The position numbers were made by a program, and so were the translations under genes. From Thiotrichales bacterium (lineage in GTDB: Bacteria; Pseudomonadota; Gammaproteobacteria; Thiomicrospirales; Thiomicrospiraceae), in NCBI GenBank assembly GCA_016938655.1, contig JAFGUG010000031.1, positions 98,653-162,652 of the forward strand: a DNA stretch of 64,000 bases, given 5' to 3'. How positions within the stretch are numbered: position 1 is the stretch's first letter; each line of letters opens with the position of its first letter. The notes under the pieces were generated by a model. That model saw nothing but the letters and a program-made list of their open reading frames with translations, had not been told where the DNA came from and searched no databases. Positions 43,599 to 54,623 of the stretch are shown here, one piece after another.

Positions 43599-45083
43599 TT
43601 AACGGTTAAATGAATCGTCCTTAGACGAAATAGGTTGATAAAAAAGTGAGACTAATCGAGTAACGCCAAACGCCGCATTGAGTGAGTCTGGCTCAACGAA
43701 TTCAACTGGGATATAGGCTTTTCGTAACTGTTGCCAAACGGTATTTTGGGTGCCACCTCCGACACTAAAAAGACGTTTAACAGGGCTCGCTTCGAGTTCT
43801 TCGAGGCGTTCATACCCCATTTGCTCGATATTAGCCAAGCCTTGCATTATAGCAATTAATAAAGCCTGCTTTTCAGAGTGCTTTGGCCGTTGTGACAAGG
43901 CCGGTATGCGAGACTTAAAGGCTGCATCCGCAATTGGAAAGCGCTCGCCCGTTTTGATAAGTGGATAGTAGTTTGGATTGGATTTATTTTGCCAAAGTGG
44001 TTGGTTTTCTGGTTGGTTCAAATCAGTAAGCCGTTGCTTGAGTTCGTCCAAGTCAAAATAGTGTAATAAGACCGCGCCGCCTGAATTAGAGGCACCGCCC
44101 ACCAACCAGTTTTGACCCAAACGGTGACTGTAAATACCGAATGCACTGTTAAAAATCGGTTTCTCAGAAACCAGTTTTAGTGCTAAGGTTGAGCCTAAAG
44201 AGGTGACGGCATCGCCGCTTTGGTTGGCCCCCGAAGCTAAAAATCCTGCAATACTGTCGGTGGTACCGGCATGCACGGACACATTCGTAGATAATCCCCA
44301 ATGGTTTGCAAAGCAAATCGAGAGTTCAGCTATACGAGAACCAGGTTTTACAACGTTTGGTAATGAAATAGGCAGGCCTGCTGACTTTTGCGTTAAACAC
44401 GCTTCTACCCAATTCGGCCATTGTTCTGAAACAGAATCGTAACCCAGTTTTAAAGCATTGTTTTCATCCGTAATACCCAACAGGCCTGTTAACCAAAAAT
44501 TGAACCAATCCAACTGGTGACAAATCACAACGGAATTTGTGTGAAGTTGCGTTCGCTTTACAGACTCCGTTAAAAATAGCACCTTAGCCAGCGTGCTACT
44601 CGCGCCGGTTGCTGCTGTTTTGTAGCCACCAATATCAACGTATTGTTGAATAGTTTGTGCGTGTTTTTGAGCCTGTTGATCGTTGTACATTAACGCATCG
44701 GTTAGAGGTGTTCCTTTGCTATCGACCAGTAAAACACTTGAAGAGGTGGCATCTGCAACGATATGTTGAACCTGTTTAAAGTGCTCGGATTCCGCTAATT
44801 GACTAAATAATTTCTCAAAAGCCTTTTCCCAAACCTTAGGAGATTGGCTACTGGCGTTGGTTTGATGTGATTGGGTTGGGTGTGGCATGGAAACTGAGCA
44901 CTCTACGTGAACCGTTTCTGCCAATATTTGATTTGATAAAACTTGTTTATTCACCTCTACAATGCAGCCGCGCACACCACTGGTACCAATATCTACGCCT
45001 AAAATAAAGATGTTAAGTGGTGCTTGCGTGTCTGTAATAGGGGGTTGTGTGCGCTTTGTCATGTGCTCTATCCATTGAAGCAT
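43599..45083 (-). CDS. FGGY-family carbohydrate kinase (D-ribulokinase-like)
   Basis: A 494-residue sugar kinase. The N-terminal ATPase-fold motif LGVDIGTSGVRGCIVE, the central HAGTTDSIAGFLASGANQSGDAVTSLGSTLA and the C-terminal LFSVGGGTQNTVWQQL define the FGGY family. Overall look is that of the plant/cyanobacterial D-ribulose or D-xylulose kinase branch, not classical XylB or GlpK. A second ATG at 45062 is a possible start. Two palindrome copies fall inside, encoding Ser-Ala-Gly-Leu and Thr-Gly-Leu. It lies next to cbbY across hopJ, another pentulose-related enzyme. Confidence 0.85.
   Translation of the reverse strand: MLQWIEHMTKRTQPPITDTQAPLNIFILGVDIGTSGVRGCIVEVNKQVLSNQILAETVHVECSVSMPHPTQSHQTNASSQSPKVWEKAFEKLFSQLAESEHFKQVQHIVADATSSSVLLVDSKGTPLTDALMYNDQQAQKHAQTIQQYVDIGGYKTAATGASSTLAKVLFLTESVKRTQLHTNSVVICHQLDWFNFWLTGLLGITDENNALKLGYDSVSEQWPNWVEACLTQKSAGLPISLPNVVKPGSRIAELSICFANHWGLSTNVSVHAGTTDSIAGFLASGANQSGDAVTSLGSTLALKLVSEKPIFNSAFGIYSHRLGQNWLVGGASNSGGAVLLHYFDLDELKQRLTDLNQPENQPLWQNKSNPNYYPLIKTGERFPIADAAFKSRIPALSQRPKHSEKQALLIAIMQGLANIEQMGYERLEELEASPVKRLFSVGGGTQNTVWQQLRKAYIPVEFVEPDSLNAAFGVTRLVSLFYQPISSKDDSFNR
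44372..44381. repeat. HIP-like palindrome copy 16, exact 10-mer
   Basis: GCAGGCCTGC in the FGGY kinase gene, read as Ala-Gly-Leu on the minus strand. Confidence 0.93.
44480..44489. repeat. HIP-like palindrome copy 17 (8 of 10, still palindromic)
   Basis: ACAGGCCTGT, 108 bp from copy 16; both outer bases changed together, so the palindrome is kept. Confidence 0.75.
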
Positions 45084-45341
45084 TGCTTGCGTGTTTTGTG
45101 GTCCGTGGTTAGATGTTTGAAATCCGCTGAAATGTAGCTCAATTCGTTAAATGTACGATACGCATTAACAACAAAAGCAAGTGGCTGTTAATCAAGCTAA
45201 CAAAACACAATAAACCAAGAATTTTAACCCAATTTGACTGGAAACATCAGGTCGATAAAAGGTACAATCATGTTTATTTTTTAACTGGAATGATTCGTCG
45301 TAGTTGTTCCAGATAGTCTGGATTTTCGGAGAATCGTTTTC

Positions 45342-46268
45342 ATGAATGAATTACAGCTCGTCTTGTTGGTATTTGCCGTGGTTGTGGTTGGGGTACTTTA
45401 CTTCTTAAGTAAAAAACGTCAAAGCAAATCACCTCAACAGGAATCTGATTCTTCAACGGTTGCAAAGCACAGCCAGCCAACCCAAGCTTCGCCAGTTCAG
45501 GCGCCGCAATCCAAAATCGCTTCACCTGTCTCACAGGCTGCGCAATCACCAGAAACGTTTGACGAAGAGAGGGTACCGGATAATCAAACCAGCCTACCGT
45601 TTGGTGAGGATTTTATACCTGAAAAGCCTGCCCCTGCACAGACCACTTCGGAACCCAACTTTTCGGCATCTGAGCTTGAAAAGGTTGAGGTTGAGTCGCC
45701 TAAAAAAGCCAACCATCATGTACTAGAAGTTGAAGAACTTTACTCTGTTAATGAGGTTGGCTTAACCTCAGACGACTTACCAAAGCCAAACTTTGGTATT
45801 CCCGAAGAAAAAGTCCCGCCCGCTGCACAAACACGCCCAATTAAGGAGCGTGAGCACCAAGTGTTTGTATTGATGGTTTTAAATACGGGCGGTTCAGGTC
45901 AAGAGTTTGCAATGGATGCGGTCAATCAAGCGCTGCTCGGTGTCGGTCTAAAGTTTTCTAAAAACAGTATCTACGTTACAACTGATTCACAAGGCACAGA
46001 GATCATTCGTGTGGCAAACATTATGGAACCGGGAACCTTCCCAACCGAAAATCTTCAGTCCCACACAACCCCTGGATTAGCCCTAATTTTAGAACTTCCC
46101 ACGTCCATGAGAGCGCCAGCGGCGATGCACGATTTAATTATGATGGCACGAAAAGTATCGCAGCGTTTAAATGGTCGTCTTTACAATATGGAACGCCACC
46201 TGATTAAAGAATCCGATTTACAAGCGATGCGTGATGCCGCGGTTGAGTATGAGTCTGAACCGTTATAA
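45342..46268 (+). CDS. zipA: Cell division protein ZipA
   Basis: ZipA anchors FtsZ to the inner membrane. The 308 residues have one N-terminal membrane helix (about 3-19, LQLVLLVFAVVVVGVLYFL), a basic patch (KKRQSK), a Pro/Gln/Glu-rich linker (about 30-165) and the C-terminal FtsZ-binding domain (about 170-305) with HQVFVLMVLN, QEFAMDAVNQALLGVGLKFS and LILELPTSM. ligA follows, the same partner as in E. coli. Confidence 0.92.
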   Translation: MNELQLVLLVFAVVVVGVLYFLSKKRQSKSPQQESDSSTVAKHSQPTQASPVQAPQSKIASPVSQAAQSPETFDEERVPDNQTSLPFGEDFIPEKPAPAQTTSEPNFSASELEKVEVESPKKANHHVLEVEELYSVNEVGLTSDDLPKPNFGIPEEKVPPAAQTRPIKEREHQVFVLMVLNTGGSGQEFAMDAVNQALLGVGLKFSKNSIYVTTDSQGTEIIRVANIMEPGTFPTENLQSHTTPGLALILELPTSMRAPAAMHDLIMMARKVSQRLNGRLYNMERHLIKESDLQAMRDAAVEYESEPL

Positions 46269-48930
<2,662 letters not shown>

Positions 48931-48977
48931 TGAAACACGCTTTATAATGTTAGATTACGCTTCGATTTTAAAAAATA

Positions 48978-48987
48978 GCAGGCCTGC
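48978..48987. repeat. HIP-like palindrome copy 19, exact 10-mer
   Basis: GCAGGCCTGC between convergent darP and eamA, 19 bp before copy 20. The two copies can pair with each other to form a long stem. Confidence 0.93.
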
Positions 48988-48996
48988 CAAATTTGA

Positions 48997-49006
48997 GCAG
49001 GCCTGT
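48997..49006. repeat. HIP-like palindrome copy 20 (9 of 10)
   Basis: GCAGGCCTGT followed by a T-rich stretch; partner of copy 19 in a probable terminator hairpin. Confidence 0.88.
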
Positions 49007-49055
49007 TTGTTTTAAGAATCGAAATGGGATGAAAAGTAATTCAGCGTTAAGTCTT

Positions 49056-49964
49056 TTATTCGATGTTTTTTGGGGGGTTGTTTGCTCGAAATCTTAGCCA
49101 AAGCGTTTTAAAGCGAACTTCAAAGATAATCAGACCTAAGGTCACCAATCCTGCCCCCAGCCAAACCGAAGCGTTTAGGGGTTCGTTATTTAAAAAATGC
49201 CCTAATATCAAAGCAAACACCGGCGTAATAACCGGTATCAGTGCGACCTTCATCGCTTCAACATTTTTTAGTAGATAAAAGTACAGTAAAAACCCTAAGA
49301 CCGACCCAATGCTGGCGGCATAAACAATTGTCCAACCTTCTCGATGACTAATCTCTGGCCAATCAAGCAGGGTGCTTGGCGACAGAATAAATTGGCCAAT
49401 CACCGTAACCCATAAAGCGCCTATAACAACATGTAACGACGAGATAGAGTGGTTCAACCGTTTGACTCTAACCGTACCGTAAGAGTGCAAAAATACCGAC
49501 AACAACGCCGCACCAATGGCGGTGAGTTGCATCTCAATCATATGGTCTTTTAAGTTAGGCCCAAAAATCACCCACAAACCGAGCAGCGCCAGACCCACCC
49601 CAAAAAACTTCCGTTTGGTTAAGCTGTTATTGGGTAAACAGAAGTGCGCTAGCAGACCGGTCATTACAGGGGTGAGCGCAAAAATAATCGCTATCCAACC
49701 CGATGGAAGATACTGCGCCGCCCAGTACATAATCGTCATGCCGCCCAAAATAGGAATGCTCGCCGCCAAATAGACTTTGATGGCCGACCATTCAAACGAA
49801 AAACGCGATTTTGACCAATACAGGATCGGCAAAATGAGGATGGCACCCAGTGCAGTGCGAGCCGCCACCCCAAACAACCAGTCGGTCTCACCGCTCCATT
49901 TAATGGCAAGCGGCGTAGTCGTCCAAATTAAAACAATGGCCAAGTAAGCCAATACAATTTTCAT
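49056..49964 (-). CDS. EamA/DMT-superfamily membrane transporter
   Basis: A 302-residue inner-membrane protein with ten predicted segments arranged as two EamA repeats. Landmarks are LAIVLIWTTTPLAIKWSGE, the APARTALGAILILP-like region (AARTALGAILILP), FALTPVMTGLLAHF in repeat one and IPVITPVFALILGHFLNNEPL in repeat two. Family members export amino acids or metabolites; substrate is unassigned. It is transcribed alone. Confidence 0.88.
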   Translation of the reverse strand: MKIVLAYLAIVLIWTTTPLAIKWSGETDWLFGVAARTALGAILILPILYWSKSRFSFEWSAIKVYLAASIPILGGMTIMYWAAQYLPSGWIAIIFALTPVMTGLLAHFCLPNNSLTKRKFFGVGLALLGLWVIFGPNLKDHMIEMQLTAIGAALLSVFLHSYGTVRVKRLNHSISSLHVVIGALWVTVIGQFILSPSTLLDWPEISHREGWTIVYAASIGSVLGFLLYFYLLKNVEAMKVALIPVITPVFALILGHFLNNEPLNASVWLGAGLVTLGLIIFEVRFKTLWLRFRANNPPKNIE

Positions 49965-50046
49965 TCAAGTCCTTTGACCTAAAAAATGAAACGTGGATAA
50001 ATAAAAGGTAAAAAGCTCGTCAAAAGGCTAAGTTATCTTAAACCCA

Positions 50047-50056
50047 ACAGGCCTGC
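50047..50056. repeat. HIP-like palindrome copy 21 (9 of 10)
   Basis: ACAGGCCTGC in the gap between the EamA and asparaginase-like genes. Confidence 0.85.
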
Positions 50057-50163
50057 TTAAATAGAAAAAGAAAAATAGGCTTAATAGTGAAATCTTTTCT
50101 CGGTCTGAATAAGGCTTTGCTTGCCTTTAATGAAATGTTTGATGGTTAAGAGACAGAAGTGGC

Positions 50164-50652
50164 TTAAGTGCTTTCAAACTGACCGATGGTTCGGTTTTTA
50201 ATCACTTTGTCAGCTGAGAACAGTTGGCCATTCATACTGATCCAAACCCCGACTTCAGCCAGTTGCACGGCCATTAATGCACTGCCGATATTAAAAGGGG
50301 CGTCAGATTGCCCTAGTTTATAAGGACGCATTGCACCGGTCAGTACAATGGTTTTGGCAACAAGAGCTGGGCTGGTACGCAAACGCATTGCGGTTTCGAC
50401 CATGGTATCGGTACCGTGGGTTATGACGATATGGGTTGCTAAGCTGTTTATGCAGGCCTGCTCAATTTGAACGCGATCTTCATCTGTCATTTGTAAACTG
50501 TCTTTTTGAATCAACGTTACAACTTCAATCGTCAGGGTGCAGTTGGCTTCCGAGAGTAATTCAGGCAGGTGTGTGGTGGGGAAGGTGAGTTCACCGGTGA
50601 TTTCATCATACTGTTTGTCGATGGTGCCACCGGTAATAAAGAGTTGAATCAT
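50164..50652 (-). CDS. Short, single-domain asparaginase-like protein
   Basis: A 162-residue protein equal to the N-terminal domain of type I/II L-asparaginases (normally about 330 residues). The catalytic motifs are kept: TGGTIDK with the first Thr, THGTDTMVETA with the second Thr-Asp, and LTGAMRPYKLG with the following Ser-Asp. The C-terminal domain that completes the active site at the dimer interface is absent, and the gene ends with an ordinary stop, without sign of a broken continuation. Similar short proteins occur in other gammaproteobacteria. Its ATG overlaps the stop of the S24 gene by 4 bp. Confidence 0.8.
   Translation of the reverse strand: MIQLFITGGTIDKQYDEITGELTFPTTHLPELLSEANCTLTIEVVTLIQKDSLQMTDEDRVQIEQACINSLATHIVITHGTDTMVETAMRLRTSPALVAKTIVLTGAMRPYKLGQSDAPFNIGSALMAVQLAEVGVWISMNGQLFSADKVIKNRTIGQFEST
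50452..50461. repeat. HIP-like palindrome copy 22, exact 10-mer
   Basis: GCAGGCCTGC in the asparaginase-like gene, read as Gln-Ala-Cys. Confidence 0.93.
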
Positions 50653-51128
50653 GGTTGTCTTAAAATGCCTGTAACAATGCCTAAAATCTCAATTTGTTCA
50701 TTTTTGATGATAATTGGCTCCATATCGGAATTAGCAGGCTGTAAACGCACGCCTGTTTTTTCGATGTAGATTTTTTTCATGGTAACCATTTCATCGTTGA
50801 TGCGTACCACCACCGACTCCCCATTTTCAGCGGTTGAACGACGTTCAATAATAACAATGTCGCCATCGTGAATGTTTTCATCCACCATCGAGGTGCCTTT
50901 TACACGCAAAGCAAAGGTCTCTTTTTTAACCATCGAACTGGGCACAGAAACGGTATTGTCATAATCCATCTCCATTTGAATTGGCTCACCCGCGGCCGTC
51001 CAACCCAAAAGTGGAATCTGAACCAGATCTTCATCTAAAACTTCAAGCATATCCATTGCATGCAACTGGAGTTTTTGATTACGTGTTGGAATTAAATAAG
51101 CGGTATTTCCCATCTTGAGGATCTCCAT
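50649..51128 (-). CDS. LexA/UmuD-type S24 self-cleaving domain without DNA-binding domain
   Basis: A 159-residue protein with the LexA/UmuD C-terminal peptidase fold. The cleavage site is Ala46-Gly47 in LLGWTAAGEPIQ; the catalytic Ser80 is in RVKGTSMVDENI and Lys118 in VTMKK, 38 residues later, as in LexA (37). Only about 35 residues precede the fold and they show no helix-turn-helix, and yciI lies directly upstream, so the DNA-binding domain is missing rather than frameshifted. It could be a UmuD-like or a stress-sensing protein. It is coupled by a 4-bp overlap to the short asparaginase gene. Confidence 0.82.
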   Translation of the reverse strand: MEILKMGNTAYLIPTRNQKLQLHAMDMLEVLDEDLVQIPLLGWTAAGEPIQMEMDYDNTVSVPSSMVKKETFALRVKGTSMVDENIHDGDIVIIERRSTAENGESVVVRINDEMVTMKKIYIEKTGVRLQPANSDMEPIIIKNEQIEILGIVTGILRQP

Positions 51129-51158
51129 TCAGAATTGGGTTGACTAGTAAACTTTAAA

Positions 51159-51458
51159 CTAAGGCAGTACTTTTTTAAAGGGTTTAACCACGACTTTTTC
51201 ATACACACCCGCGGCCATGTATGGGTCGGCATCTGCCCATGCTTGCGCGGCCTTAAGAGAGTCAAACTCGGCCACAATCAAACTGCCGGTAAAACCGGCC
51301 TCACCGGGTTCTGAACTGTCAATCGCTGGATTTGGGCCGGCAACAAACAATTTTCCTTCGGCACTTAATGCTTGCAAGCGTGCAATGTGCTCAGGTCTAG
51401 CTTGACCTCGTAACGGTAGGCTATTAGGGACATCATAGGCAAAAATTGAATACAACAT
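51159..51458 (-). CDS. yciI: YciI-family protein
   Basis: A 99-residue cytoplasmic protein of the YciI/YCII fold (ferredoxin-like). It matches E. coli YciI (98 residues) in [37 protein letters not shown] and the C-terminal [20 protein letters not shown]. The conserved His-Asp pair of the family is present in part (His24 and Asp80). Biochemical role is unsettled; stand-alone YciI proteins may be dehydrochlorinase-like enzymes. It follows yciB by 30 bp as in E. coli. Confidence 0.92.
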   Translation of the reverse strand: MLYSIFAYDVPNSLPLRGQARPEHIARLQALSAEGKLFVAGPNPAIDSSEPGEAGFTGSLIVAEFDSLKAAQAWADADPYMAAGVYEKVVVKPFKKVLP

Positions 51459-51488
51459 AACAGGCTCCTTAATTCGTTTAGTGAGTGA

Positions 51489-52121
51489 TTAATTTGGTTT
51501 AATGTCGTCTTTTTTAGACTCGGATTCATTAGAGTTTTGCGTGTGCACAATCTCACCACCATCCGCAAGGGTTTCCGCCTCGGCCTCAGAATCAGATTCT
51601 TCCATGTAACGGTTAATGTAAAAACCTTGAATCACAATAAAGACCAGAGTCATGCCCATTAAGCCAAACAGCTTAAAATCGACCCAGGTGTCGGTGTCAT
51701 AATTAAAGGCCACATATAAGTTGGTGACGCCAGACAAAATAAAGAAGGCAATCCACATCATACTTAAGCGTACCCAGATCACGTCTGGAAGTGAGATGGC
51801 TGAATCCATCATGCGACGGATAATCGGTTTGCTACCAATATAATGACTGCCTAAAAACACCAGAGCAAAGCCCCAATTTACAAGCGTTGGCTTCCATTTA
51901 ATAAAGGCTTCGTCATGCAGAATAAGGGTGAGTCCACCGAGCACTAAAATTAACGCTAAGGTTATAATATGGATTTTTTCTACCCGTCTTTCTTTGGCAT
52001 AAACAAACGCTACCTGGGCGATGGTTGCAACAATAATGACCGCAGTGGCAGTGTAGATGTCATACATTTTATAAGCGATAAAAAACAGGACGACGGGGAA
52101 TAGGTCAAATAAAAGTTTCAT
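51489..52121 (-). CDS. yciB: Inner-membrane septation protein YciB (IspA)
   Basis: Membrane protein linked to cell-envelope synthesis and septation. Opening MKLLFDLFPVVLFFIAYKMYDIYTATAVIIVAT (split here) is the family signature, followed by KPTLVNWGFALVFLGS and the WVDFKLFGLMGMTLVF segment; five to six transmembrane helices. The 210 residues include about 35 extra acidic residues at the C-terminus (ESDSEAEAETL) beyond the E. coli length (179). Followed by yciI. Confidence 0.93.
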   Translation of the reverse strand: MKLLFDLFPVVLFFIAYKMYDIYTATAVIIVATIAQVAFVYAKERRVEKIHIITLALILVLGGLTLILHDEAFIKWKPTLVNWGFALVFLGSHYIGSKPIIRRMMDSAISLPDVIWVRLSMMWIAFFILSGVTNLYVAFNYDTDTWVDFKLFGLMGMTLVFIVIQGFYINRYMEESDSEAEAETLADGGEIVHTQNSNESESKKDDIKPN

Positions 52122-52276
52122 ATGAATTTATAATGTCTTTGTGTTATTTTTAATAAGCATTGATTCTAGCGGTGTTTGCTACAGATTGAAAGCAATCCGA
52201 GCAAAACTTCTGTGCAATTGATCCGATCTTTCCAAAAAGCAATTCCAACTACAAACTAATATAAAGAACCTTCTTA

Positions 52277-53134
52277 ATGAAATTAGATTTCCATTGTCAT
52301 ACAAACGCATCAGACGGCTCGCTTAGCCCTGAACAGCTGATTGATCGTGCTTGTGAATACAAAATCACAGCCATGGCCATTACTGATCATGACACGACCA
52401 ATGGTTACGAACAGGTAAAAACGTATGCCGCTCAAAAAGGGCTGCAACTTTACACCGGTTCAGAAATTTCATGCGATTGGGAGGGGCATACCATTCATAT
52501 TGTGGGTTTGGATTTTGACGTTGCAAACCTAACCTTGCAACAAGGTCTAGCCAGTATTCGAGGGTTACGTTGGCAACGTGCTAACCGCATGCTCGAAAAG
52601 CTATCTAACAGACCCAATTTTCAAAATCACGACTTAGAGCGTCTACTCAACCAACAAGTTGGCGAAGGCGTGGTTGGACGGGGTCATTTTGCTCAGATGT
52701 TAATTGAACTCGGTTACGTCAAGAACAGTCAGCAAGCCTTTGATAAGTATTTAAAAAAAGGGCGAGTGGGATTTGCACCTTGCCAGTGGCCGGATTTGGC
52801 GGACGTAGTTAACTTGATTACCCAAGCGGGCGGCATTGCCATCATTGCACACCCAAGTATCTACAAATTCACCAGCCGAAAACTGAATCGCATGATTGAA
52901 GAGTTTAAACGCGCTGGCGGACAAGGCATTGAGGTAGTCAATAGCCCAAGACCAACTTCGGATACTTTAGGTATGGCAGAACGTGCGAATCGTTATGAAC
53001 TGCTAGCCTCTATGGGCTCCGATTTTCATCGTCCTGAACACACGTGGCGTGGTTTGGGGTGGTTAGCCGAGATGCCCGCTGCTTGTAAGCCTGTCTGGCA
53101 GGCATTCAAAACCCCGATTCAAAACACGCTTTAA
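52277..53134 (+). CDS. rnaAM: PHP-domain 5'-3' exoribonuclease RnaAM (YciV)
   Basis: Metal-dependent PHP phosphoesterase; E. coli RnaAM (YciV) matures 5' ends of rRNAs and degrades short oligonucleotides. The 285 residues show the PHP motifs DFHCHTNASDG, ITDHDT, YTGSEISCDW, AIIAHPSIY and GSDFHRPE, giving the full His/Asp/Glu metal set. Divergent from yciB; yciO follows, as in the E. coli trp-region neighbourhood. Confidence 0.9.
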   Translation: MKLDFHCHTNASDGSLSPEQLIDRACEYKITAMAITDHDTTNGYEQVKTYAAQKGLQLYTGSEISCDWEGHTIHIVGLDFDVANLTLQQGLASIRGLRWQRANRMLEKLSNRPNFQNHDLERLLNQQVGEGVVGRGHFAQMLIELGYVKNSQQAFDKYLKKGRVGFAPCQWPDLADVVNLITQAGGIAIIAHPSIYKFTSRKLNRMIEEFKRAGGQGIEVVNSPRPTSDTLGMAERANRYELLASMGSDFHRPEHTWRGLGWLAEMPAACKPVWQAFKTPIQNTL

Positions 53135-53242
53135 ACGCATTCACCAAAAGCCCCTAGTTTTTTGTGGTTGTGCTCCATTACTGTTCACAATCAATGAATC
53201 CGAATCACCGCTATCTTCATGGATTAGTCATGCATTCAAGAC

Positions 53243-53269
53243 TTGAATTAAACCAGCTAGTGCTATAAT
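53243..53269 (+). promoter_or_regulatory. Extended -10 promoter for yciO
   Basis: TTGAAT, 15-bp spacer, then TGCTATAAT (extended -10). About 35 bp upstream of the yciO GTG. Confidence 0.5.
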
Positions 53270-53303
53270 ACAGCATAATTTATTTATAAGAGTTAGTCTG
53301 TTC

Positions 53304-53927
53304 GTGCGTAAAGAATGTCAGTATGTTTCGGTTCATCCGGACTCACCTCAATCGAGGTTATTAAAACAGGTCGTTGAAATTCTCAATAAAAACGGCGTAA
53401 TCGCTTACCCAACCGAATCCGGGTATGCTTTAGGTTGTTTACTGGACAACAGTGAGGGTGCTAAACGCATCCGTGCAATTCGCCGTTTAGATGAAGATCA
53501 TGAACTGACGTTAATGTGTCGTGATTTAAGTAACTTATCGGAATACGCTAAAGTTGGGAATACGGCTTTTCGTTATTTAAAAAGTCATCTTCCTGGGCCT
53601 TACACCTTTATTTTGCCTGCGAGTCGGGAAGTGCCTAGACGCCTGCAGTGCCCAAAACGTAAAACCATTGGGTTACGTGTGACCCCAAACCAAGTAACCA
53701 ATGAATTACTCTCGTATTTTGATAAACCGCTCTTAACCACTTCATTGATTATGCCCGGCGAAGATCATCCAATGACCGATGGCTGGACGATTCGTGAAGA
53801 GGTTGGGCACGCGTTAGACTGTGTTTTAGATGGCGGTTACAGCGGGTTTGAACCGACCACTATTATTGATTTCACCGAAGACGAGCCGGTTTTGGTTCGA
53901 CAAGGACAAGGCGAATTTCAGGAATGA
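53304..53927 (+). CDS. yciO: YciO-type Sua5/YrdC domain protein
   Basis: A 207-residue member of the YrdC/Sua5 fold, which binds nucleic acid and in TsaC makes threonylcarbamoyl-AMP. The sequence is closer to YciO than to TsaC: GVIAYPTESGYALGCLLDN, KRIRAIRRLDEDHELTLMC, HLPGPYTFILPASREVPRRL and KRKTIGLRVT. The KxR-S/T-N tetrad of active TsaC is altered, so t6A activity is doubtful. Start is GTG at 53304. Its stop overlaps the following protease gene by 4 bp. Confidence 0.9.
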   Translation: MRKECQYVSVHPDSPQSRLLKQVVEILNKNGVIAYPTESGYALGCLLDNSEGAKRIRAIRRLDEDHELTLMCRDLSNLSEYAKVGNTAFRYLKSHLPGPYTFILPASREVPRRLQCPKRKTIGLRVTPNQVTNELLSYFDKPLLTTSLIMPGEDHPMTDGWTIREEVGHALDCVLDGGYSGFEPTTIIDFTEDEPVLVRQGQGEFQE

Positions 53928-54580
53928 ACGAACTCGATATTATGCAGAAAATCGCAGTTTGGACACTGCCCGTTTTGTTTGCCATTACGGTACACGAAGT
54001 GGCACACGGCTGGGCAGCGTCTAAACTGGGTGATCAGTCTGCAAAAATGTTGGGACGCTTAACCTTAAACCCCCTAAAACATATTGATCCCATTGGAACG
54101 GTTATTGTTCCTGCGGCGTTGTTGGTACTGGGTGGCTTTGTATTTGGTTGGGCAAAAGCCGTACCAGTAAACGACCGAAACTTTAAACACCCCGCTCGTG
54201 ATATGGCTTGGGTGGCCATGGCAGGCCCCGCCTCCAACTTTATCATGGCTATTTTATGGGCAATCATTGGCAAGATTGGTTTAGAGTTACAAGCGGGTAG
54301 CCCGGATATTGGCCAGTTCTTGTTGTATAGCGGGGTGGCTGGTGTCAGTATTAACCTTATTTTAATGGTGCTTAATTTATTGCCGATTCCGCCTTTAGAT
54401 GGCAGTCATGTGTTGTCTGCTTTCTTACCTAAACCTTGGGCATGGCAATTTAATCGGATTGCACCCTATGGATTTATTATTTTAGTCGGCTTAATGATTA
54501 TGGGCATTTTAGGCCCCTTATTAATGGGCCCTTTTACCTATTTTCAGGAAATGATTTACGGCCTTGTTGGCATCCGTTAA
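53924..54580 (+). CDS. Site-2-protease-like M50 membrane metalloprotease
   Basis: A 218-residue inner-membrane protein with four to six segments. HEVAH at 24-28 in the first membrane helix gives the zinc ligands and catalytic Glu, and NLLPIPPLDGS (about 148-158) gives the third ligand Asp; AGPASN lies between. This is the compact rhomboid-like S2P form without PDZ domain. It overlaps yciO (ATGA) and is followed by rluB. In many relatives scpA and scpB stand between this gene and rluB; they are missing here. Confidence 0.9.
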   Translation: MNELDIMQKIAVWTLPVLFAITVHEVAHGWAASKLGDQSAKMLGRLTLNPLKHIDPIGTVIVPAALLVLGGFVFGWAKAVPVNDRNFKHPARDMAWVAMAGPASNFIMAILWAIIGKIGLELQAGSPDIGQFLLYSGVAGVSINLILMVLNLLPIPPLDGSHVLSAFLPKPWAWQFNRIAPYGFIILVGLMIMGILGPLLMGPFTYFQEMIYGLVGIR

Positions 54581-54623
54581 TCTTTTATCCTGACACTAAA
54601 GATACACTTAACTGAGAAAACTT

